A stretch of DNA of 64,000 nt, from the NCBI GenBank assembly GCA_035528415.1, contig DATKYQ010000081.1:52388-116387 (forward strand), written 5' to 3'. The notes under the pieces were generated by a model, which did not search any database, was not told where the DNA came from, and was given only the letters and a program-made list of their open reading frames with translations. Below are positions 7,806-16,346 of the stretch, piece by piece. Position numbers and translations under genes: made by a program. The number at the start of each line of letters is the position of its first letter. Within the stretch, counting starts at the first letter, position 1. This DNA is from DATKYQ01 sp035528415. GTDB taxonomy: Bacteria; Myxococcota; B64-G9.

Positions 7806-8753
7806 ATGGCGCAACAAGGTTCCAGCGGCATGCCCGAGGCAAGTAAATTAGAGCCACCCGCCGGTGAGTGGCTCTTCAAGCTGCATGACGAGGTGCTCGG
7901 TCCTGTCCCCGCGGTCGAGATCATCGAAAAGATGTTCACGGGCGAGGTCGACGAATCAACCGGGATCTCGCTGGCCGAGGGCGAGTGGCAGACCATTCAG
8001 GCGGTCAGGGCTTTCCACCCGTTCCTCTACCAGGCCAAGGCGAAGATCCGCGCGCAAAGGGCCAGGCTGGAAGCCGAGCGCGCCGCGCGCAAGCGAAAGA
8101 ATCGCAACATGATCAACGTGGGCATCGGAGCGGCGATACTGGTCGCGCTGAGCTTTGTGGCTTCTTACCTGATCATCGTCAACCGCCCTTGGAGAGGCGG
8201 AGAGGTGTTGACGGCCTGGGCAGCGAGGCATGTTCCCCTGCTGTCCATCTCGGCGGCGGGAGCCGCCACCAGGAAGAGCGCGGAAGACGACTCGGCCATC
8301 AACATCGATCAGATTCTGATTGACGATGCCCCGACTCTGGTGGCCATCAGGGCGACGAAGAAAAAGAAAAAGCACCCGGGAACGAAAAAGATCGTCGAAA
8401 AGCCTGAGCACGGCGGCAAGACAGGCAAGCAGCCCAAGGAGGTCAAGATCGTCTCCACCGGCAAGCTGTCCAACGAAGAGATCACCGGCTTGGTCTATTC
8501 CAAGAGCAACCTGCGCAGGTTATATGGGTGCCTGCAAAGGGAGATCAGGCGCAACAACGATCTGGCTTCCCCGGTGGTCATCGATTTTACCATCGCCAAC
8601 GACGGTCACATCAGCCGGGTACGCATGGACAGCCCGGGGCTCGATGGAGGGTCGTTGCACAGGTGTTTCCGCCAGAAGCTGACCTCATTGAAGTTCCGCG
8701 CCTTCAGCGGCCAGGTGCGCAACGTGACGATGCCATTCAATTTCAAACGCTGA
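7806..8753 (+). CDS. GYF-like domain, transmembrane, AgmX/PglI-type TonB-C protein
   Basis: A 315-residue protein with three parts. Residues 20-70 are a GYF_2-like domain (WLFKL...GPVPAVEIIEKM...GEW), a fold that binds Pro-rich peptides. A basic, coiled region (80-102) leads into one membrane helix at about 104-126. After a Lys-rich linker, residues 220-315 match the AgmX/PglI C-terminal domain, a TonB-C-like fold seen in myxobacterial gliding proteins, with LRRLYGCLQREIR and VVIDFTIANDGHISRVRM. Topology puts the GYF domain in the cytoplasm and the TonB-C domain in the periplasm. Its 3' end overlaps the convergent protease gene by 11 bases. Inferred role: envelope-spanning link, perhaps to motility or surface organisation. 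Confidence 0.85.
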   Translation: MAQQGSSGMPEASKLEPPAGEWLFKLHDEVLGPVPAVEIIEKMFTGEVDESTGISLAEGEWQTIQAVRAFHPFLYQAKAKIRAQRARLEAERAARKRKNRNMINVGIGAAILVALSFVASYLIIVNRPWRGGEVLTAWAARHVPLLSISAAGAATRKSAEDDSAINIDQILIDDAPTLVAIRATKKKKKHPGTKKIVEKPEHGGKTGKQPKEVKIVSTGKLSNEEITGLVYSKSNLRRLYGCLQREIRRNNDLASPVVIDFTIANDGHISRVRMDSPGLDGGSLHRCFRQKLTSLKFRAFSGQVRNVTMPFNFKR

Positions 8754-10803
8754 TCACGCACCGCCCGCGTAGCCAAGCATACGCAAGCAGCGCCAAAAAT
8801 ACCAGCAGCAACGGTTCGCCAGGCGATGGAGCGGAGCCGCATGAACAGCCCGCCTGGTTCTCCTGGCAACGGCTCTCGCCCGAGCAATGCATGCCGGCGA
8901 CGCAATCTGTGTCCGCATCACAAACGCCGACGTGCAGCGCCATGGCCACTGCCTCCAGGGCGTCAACCTTACCGTAACCCCAACGGGCGTTCGGCAAGTT
9001 GCCGCCGGTGAACTCGTCTTGCCGGGCGGTGGCCGCCAGGATTCTTGTGACCCCGTCCGGGTCGAGGGTCGGGTCGGCCTCTAACAGCAAGGCTACTATC
9101 CCGGCCACGTGCGGACAGGCCATGCTGGTGCCGCGCATGGCTATGTGCCCGGTGTCTATCGTCGTGCCCGCCTCGAGCGAGGATGTATGGCGCGACAGCG
9201 CCGCCACGATGTACTCCCCGGGCGCGGCCACCAGCGGTTTTACGCCTGTGGCTTCGGGATCGGCCGATGGGCCGCGCGAGGAGAAGAAAGAGATCTGGCT
9301 CGGCTGGGTTTCGGGGTGCATGATCAGGGTGCCGTCGATGTCGGTCCAGTGTGAACGGGTGGCGTAGGATGCAACGGCGATTATTTTGCGGGCGGCCGCC
9401 GGCATGCCTATTGTCTTACTGTTGTCGCCGGGGACCAGGCCGTCGGCGTCGCTGTCTGAGAAACGAGCCGGAGGAGTGAGAGCCCCCGTGGCCGCGCTCC
9501 AGGCGTCGAAGGCGCCCGTGCCCGAGGCCTTTATGAACCAGACGTAGTTGTCCGGGTTGCCTGAGTAGGTTTGCGCGCCGGGTTCGACCACGATGTCGAG
9601 CTGCAGCTTGCCGTTGCCGGGGTCGGGCGCTCCGGCCGGTTCGAAGTAGATCGTGCCGAGCTCCAGGGCGCTGTCTGTAAGCACAAATGACCTGCCGGCG
9701 CCGAGTGAGCCGATAGCATCGCTTTGGGCGACCTCGGTTCCGTTTTTCTGCACTCCGATCGAAAAGCGCAAGTCTGAATCGGCAGCCTGCCAAATTGTGA
9801 ACAGCGCCGAGCCGGCGTCGAGGCCGTTGAAGACTTCGAAAAGCGTCTTGCCCATAACGCCCGCCGGGTCGTATCCGAGGTGAATCAGATCGGATCCCTC
9901 ATTGCCGGCCGCGGCCACGATGATCTTGCCGGGACCGGTCAGATCCGAAAGCGCCCGGGATTCGAGCGAGGATCCATCGTGCGGCCCGTAGTGTCCGCCC
10001 AGGCTCAAATTGATCACCATCGGCCGGTTCAGTTTTTCACTCTCGGCAAACAGCCAGGCGACCGACTCGATCAGCAGGCCGAAGTCGATCGAGGCCACGG
10101 CCATGATGTTGGCCCCGGGAGCCATGCCGCGGTAGGTGTCCGACGAGCTGGCCATGGTGGCGCTGACGTGGGTGCCGTGGCCGATGGCGTCGATGCTGTC
10201 GCAGGTGCCCTTGATGATACGGCTGCGATCGCACAGGGCGCCTGTGTTCTGGCCCTCGGGCGGATCGCCGCTGGCCGCGAACTGGTCCCAGATCTGCAGC
10301 ACCCGCCCGCGCCGGCCGCCGAAGTCCTGGTGCTCGTAGTCGACCCCTGTGTCGACCAGGGCGGCGATTACGCCCTGGCCGGTAATCGGTAACGGCAGTC
10401 CTACGCCCGGGCCTCTCTCGACCTGGTCTGCCCGCACGTCCGGGCGGCTGAGATCGAGAAGCAGCCGCCGGGGCGGCACGGCCTCGATGCGCTCGACCTC
10501 GGGTCTTTGGGCGATGCGAGCAAGCAGCGCAACCGGAGCCCGCACGGGAAGTATGTTGCCTACCGGACGGCCGGTGTGGGCGCCTACGCCCGCCCTTCTT
10601 ACGGCCGCGGCCGTAGCGCCGGGATCGCTCGTCAGCACCAGCACCGGGACGAGCGCCGGCGAGATCTTGCCTGCGGCAGGCAGGAAGGCCCTGACAAGGC
10701 GGACATCACGCCCGAGAAGTCTCAGGTAGGGGTTGAGTTTATCGCCCGCCCGCGAGGCCGGTCCCGCGAGCATGAAGCACAACCCGACGAGCAGCATGCG
10801 CAT
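8743..10803 (-). CDS. Secreted subtilisin-like serine protease (S8) with MYXO-CTERM-like tail
   Basis: A 686-residue precursor. A signal peptide (about 1-20) and an inhibitor-like prodomain (to about 130) precede the S8 domain, with D151 (VDTGVD), H209 (GHGTH), oxyanion N301 (AAGNEG) and S560 (GTSMACPH). About 170 residues are inserted between N301 and S560. The C-terminus has a Cys-rich stretch and then CSCGS, a hydrophobic helix and an Arg-containing end (residues 653-686), the layout of a MYXO-CTERM sorting tail. ATG at 10803 has AGGAGG at proper spacing; a TTG one codon upstream is less likely. Likely exported and anchored on the cell surface. All catalytic residues are intact. Confidence 0.93.
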   Translation of the reverse strand: MRMLLVGLCFMLAGPASRAGDKLNPYLRLLGRDVRLVRAFLPAAGKISPALVPVLVLTSDPGATAAAVRRAGVGAHTGRPVGNILPVRAPVALLARIAQRPEVERIEAVPPRRLLLDLSRPDVRADQVERGPGVGLPLPITGQGVIAALVDTGVDYEHQDFGGRRGRVLQIWDQFAASGDPPEGQNTGALCDRSRIIKGTCDSIDAIGHGTHVSATMASSSDTYRGMAPGANIMAVASIDFGLLIESVAWLFAESEKLNRPMVINLSLGGHYGPHDGSSLESRALSDLTGPGKIIVAAAGNEGSDLIHLGYDPAGVMGKTLFEVFNGLDAGSALFTIWQAADSDLRFSIGVQKNGTEVAQSDAIGSLGAGRSFVLTDSALELGTIYFEPAGAPDPGNGKLQLDIVVEPGAQTYSGNPDNYVWFIKASGTGAFDAWSAATGALTPPARFSDSDADGLVPGDNSKTIGMPAAARKIIAVASYATRSHWTDIDGTLIMHPETQPSQISFFSSRGPSADPEATGVKPLVAAPGEYIVAALSRHTSSLEAGTTIDTGHIAMRGTSMACPHVAGIVALLLEADPTLDPDGVTRILAATARQDEFTGGNLPNARWGYGKVDALEAVAMALHVGVCDADTDCVAGMHCSGESRCQENQAGCSCGSAPSPGEPLLLVFLALLAYAWLRGRCVISV

Positions 10804-11072
10804 CAACGCCTCCTGGTGTGAAGTGTTCGTATCGATTGAGGGTGTATATTATCGATGGGAAAAATGAAAGGGAGTTGAAAAGTATGAATGCATGGGAACG
10901 TCGTGTTCGATTGCGAACGAACGTGCGCATTCGCACGAATATTCGTCTTGGGTCATTGTCCCCGTCATCCCCGAATAGACACTGTTTTCAAGCAGATCCG
11001 TAACCGGTCTTCAGCGGCAGGAATCTTGCTAGCGGGAAGCTTCGGGGAGGTAAATCATACCGGAGGCTTTCG
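10804..11072. other. 269-base divergent intergenic region with tandem small palindromes
   Basis: Lies between the leftward protease and the rightward EGF lipoprotein. It holds three adjacent palindromes: GTTCG-ATTG-CGAAC (10905-10918), CGTGCG-CATT-CGCACG (10922-10937) and CGAATATTCG (10936-10945), and a possible small reading frame over them. No clear -35/-10 pair was found for either flanking gene. Confidence 0.5.
10884..11003 (+). CDS. Possible small Arg-rich ORF (39 aa)
   Basis: ATG at 10884 follows GGGAG by nine bases and opens 39 codons ending at 11003. The peptide contains RVRLRTNVRIRTNIRLG, in which Arg alternates with hydrophobic residues, an amphipathic beta pattern. The same bases form three small palindromes, so the pattern may be a by-product of DNA structure rather than a gene. 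It lies 69 bases upstream of the EGF lipoprotein and could be a leader peptide. No family recognised. Confidence 0.25.
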   Translation: MNAWERRVRLRTNVRIRTNIRLGSLSPSSPNRHCFQADP

Positions 11073-13232
11073 ATGAATAAGACGACTTTGCCTTTGTTTT
11101 CGCGTTACTGGCTTTGCGCGGCGTTTCTTGCTCTTTCGGGATCCGCCTGCTCGAACGGGTCGGGCGGGAAGTTGCTGCCGGTCGGGTCAGCGTGCGCCGC
11201 GGATGCCGAGTGCGCCGGTCCCGGAACTCCGCAGTGCCTAACAGACGGTCTCTACCCGCTCGCGGCGTTGGCAAACTCTTCCGATCCAACCGCCCAGGGG
11301 CTGGCCGGTATCGGGGTGGATCTTCCGGGCGGCTACTGCTCGACCGTACCGCCCTGTGCGACCGATGCCGACTGCGGCGCCGGCGGAAACTGTTTCTTTC
11401 CTCTGCGCAACGTCGACCGGGAGTACTTCAATGGCCTGGTGGATGCCCTAGGACTCTCGCCGGACGATGCGGCGGTGGTCGCTGGTTTCATCGACTACGG
11501 ACGCTGTTTGAGATCGTGCGGTACCAGCGCCGACTGCGTCCGGGACGGTTACGTCTGTGCCACGCCGATCGATGATTTCCTGTCGCTGGTCGACGGGGCC
11601 GACATGGGAACCTTTTGCGTCGGCGAGCCGGCACCGTCCTGCGATCCCAATCCCTGCGCACATGGGACGTGCTCGCTGGTCGACGGGGCCACGAGCTGCG
11701 AATGCGATGCCGGCTGGGAGGGAGAGCTGTGCGACGTCAATCATGACGACTGCGATCCCAACCCGTGCCAGAACGGAGGCAGCTGCACAGACGGCCTCGA
11801 CTCTTACAGTTGCGCCTGTGCCCAGGGATACAGCGGTACAAACTGCGAGAACCAGGCTTCGGGATGCGACGACAATCCGTGTCTGCACGGCAGTTGCACA
11901 GACGACGGGGCGGGGGGCTACAGTTGCGGCTGCGATGCGGGCTGGGAAGGAGCAAACTGTGATAGTGACGTCGCCGACTGCGCGGCCGATCCCTGCGTCC
12001 ACGGTACATGCACGGAAGGCGCGCCGGGCACGGGCGAGTTCTCGTGCGCCTGCGAAGCCGGCTGGGAGGGCGACGATTGCGCGAGCAACCGCGACGATTG
12101 CAATCCCAATCCGTGCCGGAACGGCGGAAGCTGTACCGACGGTATAGACAGCTATAGCTGCAGCTGCCAGGCGGGTTACACCGGAACCAACTGTGAGAAC
12201 CTGGTCAGCGGCTGTGCCGACAATCCCTGTGTGCATGGAATTTGCCAGGACACCGGACCGGGAACCTACAACTGCACCTGCGACGCCGGTTGGGAAGGCG
12301 TCAACTGCGACACTGATATTCCCGACTGCGCGGCCAACCCTTGTGTCCACGGTACGTGCAGCGAGGGCGCGGCGGGCACGGGTGAGTTTTCATGCGCCTG
12401 CGACGGCGGCTGGGAGGGAAGCTTGTGCGATGTGATCTCGGATCTTTGCACGCCGAACCCCTGCCTGAACGGCGGCAGTTGCTCGATGAGCGGACCGGGC
12501 GTCTACGTTTGTGCCTGCGTCGGCGGCTACAGCGGGACGAACTGCGAGATCGCCCCGACTACCGAGTGTGTTTTGACCTATGACCTCCTCGTCGGCAACG
12601 GAAACGACGGCAACAACTGGACCGGTTGCAACATCCGCATCCGGGACACTTTTTTGGGGATGGGAGACGACACGCACGCCATCGGCCCGGGGCTTTTGAA
12701 GATTCGAGTTCCCAGCGACGGCGGCCAGAACCCGGCCGCCGGGCTGACCGAAGTGCTCTACTACCAACTGGCTCAGGAGTTCACCACCGTGAGCGCCGGC
12801 ACTACCATCATCACCGACGTGGACGGCTTCTCGCCCGTGCTCGGCCAAACCGACAACACCAGCGAGCTGGCCACGGGCAGCCTGACCCTGGGCGCCAATT
12901 CCGAGGTTGCCTGGGATGCCTGCGACTATCCGGCAGGGTACAATGACGCGAACGATACATTCACGCCCGACGTGGTCGGCACGGGTCCGGGTTGTCTGGA
13001 TCCTTACCGCAGTGTCGGCAACGTCAACTGCTCGGGTTCGTTCTGCGGCGCGGGAGGTTTGAATAACGGCGACAATCCGCAGGACGAGACCTGGGAACAG
13101 GCGCTTTCCACACTGAGCTTCAGCTCCGATCTGACGAGTCTGAGCATGGATTTCATGCTGGTTCCCAACCGCTCGCCGAGCCGCACATATATAAGCGTTG
13201 AAGGCACGCTGACCGATATCAGCTGTCAATAG
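11073..13232 (+). CDS. Putative lipoprotein with eight EGF-like repeats
   Basis: A 719-residue exported protein. Signal peptide ends at a lipobox-like GSAC (Cys26). Residues 35-185 hold Cys-rich segments of the CxxDADC type. Residues 190-491 are eight EGF-like domains (CxxNPCxxGxC...CxCxxGWEGxxC), with Gly-Trp-Glu-Gly or Gly-Tyr-Ser/Thr-Gly turns. Domains 2-4 and 5-7 are a tandem duplication with an exact 348-base period. Residues about 497-719 form an unknown domain, probably beta-rich. ATG has CGGAGG upstream. EGF repeats usually make extended, disulfide-locked rods for adhesion; here that is inference. The -3 lipobox residue is Gly rather than Leu, so plain secretion is also possible. Confidence 0.85.
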   Translation: MNKTTLPLFSRYWLCAAFLALSGSACSNGSGGKLLPVGSACAADAECAGPGTPQCLTDGLYPLAALANSSDPTAQGLAGIGVDLPGGYCSTVPPCATDADCGAGGNCFFPLRNVDREYFNGLVDALGLSPDDAAVVAGFIDYGRCLRSCGTSADCVRDGYVCATPIDDFLSLVDGADMGTFCVGEPAPSCDPNPCAHGTCSLVDGATSCECDAGWEGELCDVNHDDCDPNPCQNGGSCTDGLDSYSCACAQGYSGTNCENQASGCDDNPCLHGSCTDDGAGGYSCGCDAGWEGANCDSDVADCAADPCVHGTCTEGAPGTGEFSCACEAGWEGDDCASNRDDCNPNPCRNGGSCTDGIDSYSCSCQAGYTGTNCENLVSGCADNPCVHGICQDTGPGTYNCTCDAGWEGVNCDTDIPDCAANPCVHGTCSEGAAGTGEFSCACDGGWEGSLCDVISDLCTPNPCLNGGSCSMSGPGVYVCACVGGYSGTNCEIAPTTECVLTYDLLVGNGNDGNNWTGCNIRIRDTFLGMGDDTHAIGPGLLKIRVPSDGGQNPAAGLTEVLYYQLAQEFTTVSAGTTIITDVDGFSPVLGQTDNTSELATGSLTLGANSEVAWDACDYPAGYNDANDTFTPDVVGTGPGCLDPYRSVGNVNCSGSFCGAGGLNNGDNPQDETWEQALSTLSFSSDLTSLSMDFMLVPNRSPSRTYISVEGTLTDISCQ
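11745..12440 (+). repeat. 348-bp tandem super-repeat of three EGF domains (two copies)
   Basis: Copy 1 is 11745-12092 and copy 2 is 12093-12440; the Cys codons TGC at 11751, 12099 and 12447 are exactly 348 bases apart. A third copy begins at 12441 but keeps only its first EGF domain. In-frame unit of 116 residues. Confidence 0.9.
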
Positions 13233-13254
13233 CCTCAAAAAAAGGCAAAAAGAA

Positions 13255-13276
13255 AGGGCGAGTGCGCGCTCGCCCT
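13255..13276 (+). terminator. Hairpin after the EGF gene, possible terminator
   Basis: Perfect 8-base stem AGGGCGAG / CTCGCCCT with a TGCGCG loop, 22 bases after the stop codon. No T tract follows on the plus strand (an A-rich run precedes it), so intrinsic termination is uncertain. Confidence 0.4.
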
Positions 13277-13387
13277 ATTCCCTGGGATCGGACCAGCGCG
13301 GGAGGAGGGACCCACGTAGGTCCGACTTATGACTACATCATACTACACTGTGGGATACGAGTCAAGAAAATGGAGCAGTTTTCTGGG

Positions 13388-13416
13388 TTGGCTTTCTGAA
13401 AGCTTCGCGCTAGCTT
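13388..13416 (+). promoter_or_regulatory. Promoter of the TPR lipoprotein gene, near-leaderless
   Basis: TTGGCT, 17-base spacer, TAGCTT, preceded by GC. The -10 ends only six bases before the ATG at 13423, so the transcript may begin at or next to the start codon. No good ribosome-binding site is seen. Confidence 0.5.
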
Positions 13417-13422
13417 GTCAAT

Positions 13423-16338
13423 ATGTCCGCAACATGCAGGTTTGGGATAGTTGCTTGTCTGGTAGGCTTGGAGTTTTGTTGCTTTGGTTGCCGGGCAACT
13501 TCAGTGGAGATCAAGAACAGACACACCCTGGCGCTGCTGTGCAGGGGCTTGTACCGGGAGGCCGCCGGATCGGCGCAAAGGGCGCTTGCCGATGCTTCAC
13601 GCTCTTTGACTTCTCGTCATCCTGAACGACTGCGCGCCAGATACAACCAGGCCAGGGTGCTCTTTGCCCTGGCAGACTACGAACAGGCGTTGCGTATAAA
13701 TAAAGAAGTTGTGCGAGATCGCATCGCTGTTCTAAGCAGCGATACCCGCAAGTTGTACGAATCGATCTGCTGGATGAGCAATCCCGATTTCAATGCCGTC
13801 GGGCATGCGTCCGCGTTGGCGGAGATTCGCAAGCGACTCTTTTTGGACGACGATCTGCTGGAGGTGGCCGAGTCGCTGCATGGGATGGCCGGCGTCTACT
13901 TTGCCCTGGGTGACTTGGAACCAGCCGAACGACTTTATCTCCAGGCGCTGATGATACAGAGGAATTATATTGGAGCCATGGAACCGGAAAAAGTAGCTAC
14001 TTCGCAGACAAAAAATGCTCGCGCCCTGAAAGCTGTTTTCTTGGAATCGACGCGAAGCATGGGAAACCTGGGCCACCTGAGAGCAGTGAAGGGCGATCTC
14101 GAATCGGCCGGCTCGTTGCTCGAAAAGGCGTTGTCCATTCGCAGAAGGTTGTACCTAAAGGACTCTCCCCAACTGGCATCGGCCCAGAATAACCTGGCCG
14201 GTCTGCGCGTCGCCGCCGGACGCTTCGCGGAAGCCGAGAAACTGTACAAACGTGCACTGGCTATACGGGAGAGATTCCTCGGCAAGCACCATATTATGAC
14301 CGCGGCCACCCAGTTTGGCCTGGCGCAGCTTTTGCTCTTGCGGCGAGAATATACCCGTGCCGAACCCTTGATCAAGGAGGCGCTTGCTACGCGCAGGGCG
14401 CGACTGCCCGGCGACCACCCCCTGGCGGCCATGTCGCTGATCCAACTCGGTGAGTTGCAGCAGATCATGGGACGCTATACAGAGGCAATCGTCAACCTGC
14501 AAAAGGGCATTGCGCTTCTCCAAAACAGGCACGCCAGCGGGATCAACCTGGTTAACAGCCGCCTATCGCTTGCCGCCGTGTGGACCGAACTTGGCCATTA
14601 CGACAAAGCAAAAAAGATCTATACGGATCTCGTTGGACTCATAGAAGGTAAAGTAGGCAGGCTTCACCCGCGCTGGATCAGCGCCCGCAATGGGTTGGCC
14701 AACGTCAGCTTCGCGCGCGGTTTGTACCCCGCGGCGGCCCGCCTGTACTCGGAAACGCTGAAAATCAGCAGGCGCCTGCATGTCGATTTCCGTCCCGGGG
14801 ACAGCTACACGCTGGAAGGGTTGGCCTGGAGCCGTTACGCCCTGGGAGATTATACGGCGTCCGGGGAACTCTTTACGAAGACTTGCGGCCTTCGCGAAAA
14901 GAGCCTGGGCCCCATGCATCCCGCTTTGGCGGACAGCCTCGACGGACAAGCCTGCGCGCGGATTGCCTTGGATCAGGCCGACGCCGCAGACGAACCGGCG
15001 CTGCGGGCGTTGCGAATTCGCGAGCACAACTTCGGATCCGAGCACGACAAAATCGCCGCTTCCATGGATACGCTGTGCGTCTTGCGACTCGCGCAGGGCA
15101 GGCTGGAAGAGGCTGCCTCTCGCTGTGAGCGGAGCCTGGCCATACGCGAAAAGATTTTCGGATCAAATCATCTCGAACTAGCCATTTCGCTGGTTGGGTT
15201 GGCGCGTGCGAGGAGGTCGCAAGGCCGGGTGGAAGACGCCGAGAAGCTCCTCCAGCGGGCACTCGCTATCCGCACGCGCGCGCTGGAGAACGACCATGTG
15301 TTGATCGCCGATACCTTGTCTGCGCTTGCCGCGCTGCACCAGGCGCAAGGTCGTTATGCACAGGCCGAGACGATGCTTCGCCGTGCTCTGGGAATCCGCG
15401 AGAGGCTTCTCGGTTCAAAGCATGCCAGCCTGATTGAATTGCTCCATCGCCTGTCGCTTTCGGTTTACGCCCAGGGAAGAGGGCCAGAAGCAAACGCTCT
15501 TTGTGAGCGGGCGCTGGATATCAGTAAGAAGTTGCCGGATGGCATGAGTACACAGGGCCATGCCGTCATTCTCGATCAGCAATCGACCCAGGCCTGGCTG
15601 TATACTCAAGGGGGCAAGTTGGAAAAGGCCGCCCGGCTTTACCGGCGCGCCGTTCGGGGGCTGGAGCGCGCAGCAAAGCCCGAGCGACGCAAGCTCGGGG
15701 CGGCGCTCAAAGACCTGGCGGAAGTCTTGCGAAAACAGGGCAAGCCGGACGAGGCTGAAGACGCTTACAACCGGGCACTTGCCTCGCTGCGCAAAGTTTC
15801 CTCCTCGGAGCCGTTGCTGGCCAAGGTTCACTATGGCCTGGCGCGCTTGCGACAGTCACAAGGGAAATTCCCGAATGCCGAACAGCAATACCGGTTGGCA
15901 CTGGCGGTGCTCTCGCACCAGGAAAATCCCGATAAACAGGTGCTGATCTCTACGCTCGATCACCTGGCCGGCATGCAGCTGAAAAGAAACCGGCCGCAAG
16001 AGGCCGCCGAACTCTACTTGCGGCTACTTGGGATTCAGGAGCAGGTGCATGGCACCGCCGTTATGCAGACCGGGCTCACCTTGGTGCAACTTGCCGACAC
16101 GATGAAGATCATGAAGAAGTTCCAGGCGGCGGCACAATTCTATACACGTGCGCTGTCCATTTTCGAAAAGAAGCTGGGACCGGATAACGAGTTGGTCGGG
16201 CGAACCCTGCTGGTATGCGCGGCCTGCAACTGGTCGCTCGGGCGCAAGGCCATGGCCCGCAAGCAGAAGAAGCGCGCCGCAGGAATCCTGTTTGGACGCA
16301 AGGCGCAAACATCTTCAAAAAGCAAGGTGACCAAATAA
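13423..16338 (+). CDS. Large kinesin-light-chain-type TPR protein, probable lipoprotein
   Basis: A 971-residue protein made almost entirely of TPR repeats of about 42 residues, of the kinesin-light-chain type (xxAExLYxRALxIRExxLGxxHPxxAxxL). More than fifteen copies can be traced from about residue 65 to 945. The N-terminus is a short signal-like segment ending in the Cys-rich stretch FCCFGC, which may serve as a lipobox. The C-terminus is basic. Such arrays are protein-binding scaffolds; no enzyme domain is present. It converges on the outer-membrane protein gene with an eight-base gap. The start rests on the signal-like N-terminus, since no ribosome-binding site is obvious. Confidence 0.85.
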   Translation: MSATCRFGIVACLVGLEFCCFGCRATSVEIKNRHTLALLCRGLYREAAGSAQRALADASRSLTSRHPERLRARYNQARVLFALADYEQALRINKEVVRDRIAVLSSDTRKLYESICWMSNPDFNAVGHASALAEIRKRLFLDDDLLEVAESLHGMAGVYFALGDLEPAERLYLQALMIQRNYIGAMEPEKVATSQTKNARALKAVFLESTRSMGNLGHLRAVKGDLESAGSLLEKALSIRRRLYLKDSPQLASAQNNLAGLRVAAGRFAEAEKLYKRALAIRERFLGKHHIMTAATQFGLAQLLLLRREYTRAEPLIKEALATRRARLPGDHPLAAMSLIQLGELQQIMGRYTEAIVNLQKGIALLQNRHASGINLVNSRLSLAAVWTELGHYDKAKKIYTDLVGLIEGKVGRLHPRWISARNGLANVSFARGLYPAAARLYSETLKISRRLHVDFRPGDSYTLEGLAWSRYALGDYTASGELFTKTCGLREKSLGPMHPALADSLDGQACARIALDQADAADEPALRALRIREHNFGSEHDKIAASMDTLCVLRLAQGRLEEAASRCERSLAIREKIFGSNHLELAISLVGLARARRSQGRVEDAEKLLQRALAIRTRALENDHVLIADTLSALAALHQAQGRYAQAETMLRRALGIRERLLGSKHASLIELLHRLSLSVYAQGRGPEANALCERALDISKKLPDGMSTQGHAVILDQQSTQAWLYTQGGKLEKAARLYRRAVRGLERAAKPERRKLGAALKDLAEVLRKQGKPDEAEDAYNRALASLRKVSSSEPLLAKVHYGLARLRQSQGKFPNAEQQYRLALAVLSHQENPDKQVLISTLDHLAGMQLKRNRPQEAAELYLRLLGIQEQVHGTAVMQTGLTLVQLADTMKIMKKFQAAAQFYTRALSIFEKKLGPDNELVGRTLLVCAACNWSLGRKAMARKQKKRAAGILFGRKAQTSSKSKVTK

Positions 16339-16346
16339 CCCGATCT

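Noticed and set aside
13329..13625. 98-codon frame starting before the TPR lipoprotein
   Set aside because: It overlaps the TPR gene in another frame, covers its promoter, and shows no protein family features.
13423..16338. Periodic DNA considered as a CRISPR or satellite array
   Set aside because: The repeats are in-frame TPR codons, diverged between copies and without spacers. The same holds for the EGF and Cys-rich genes. No CRISPR array is present.
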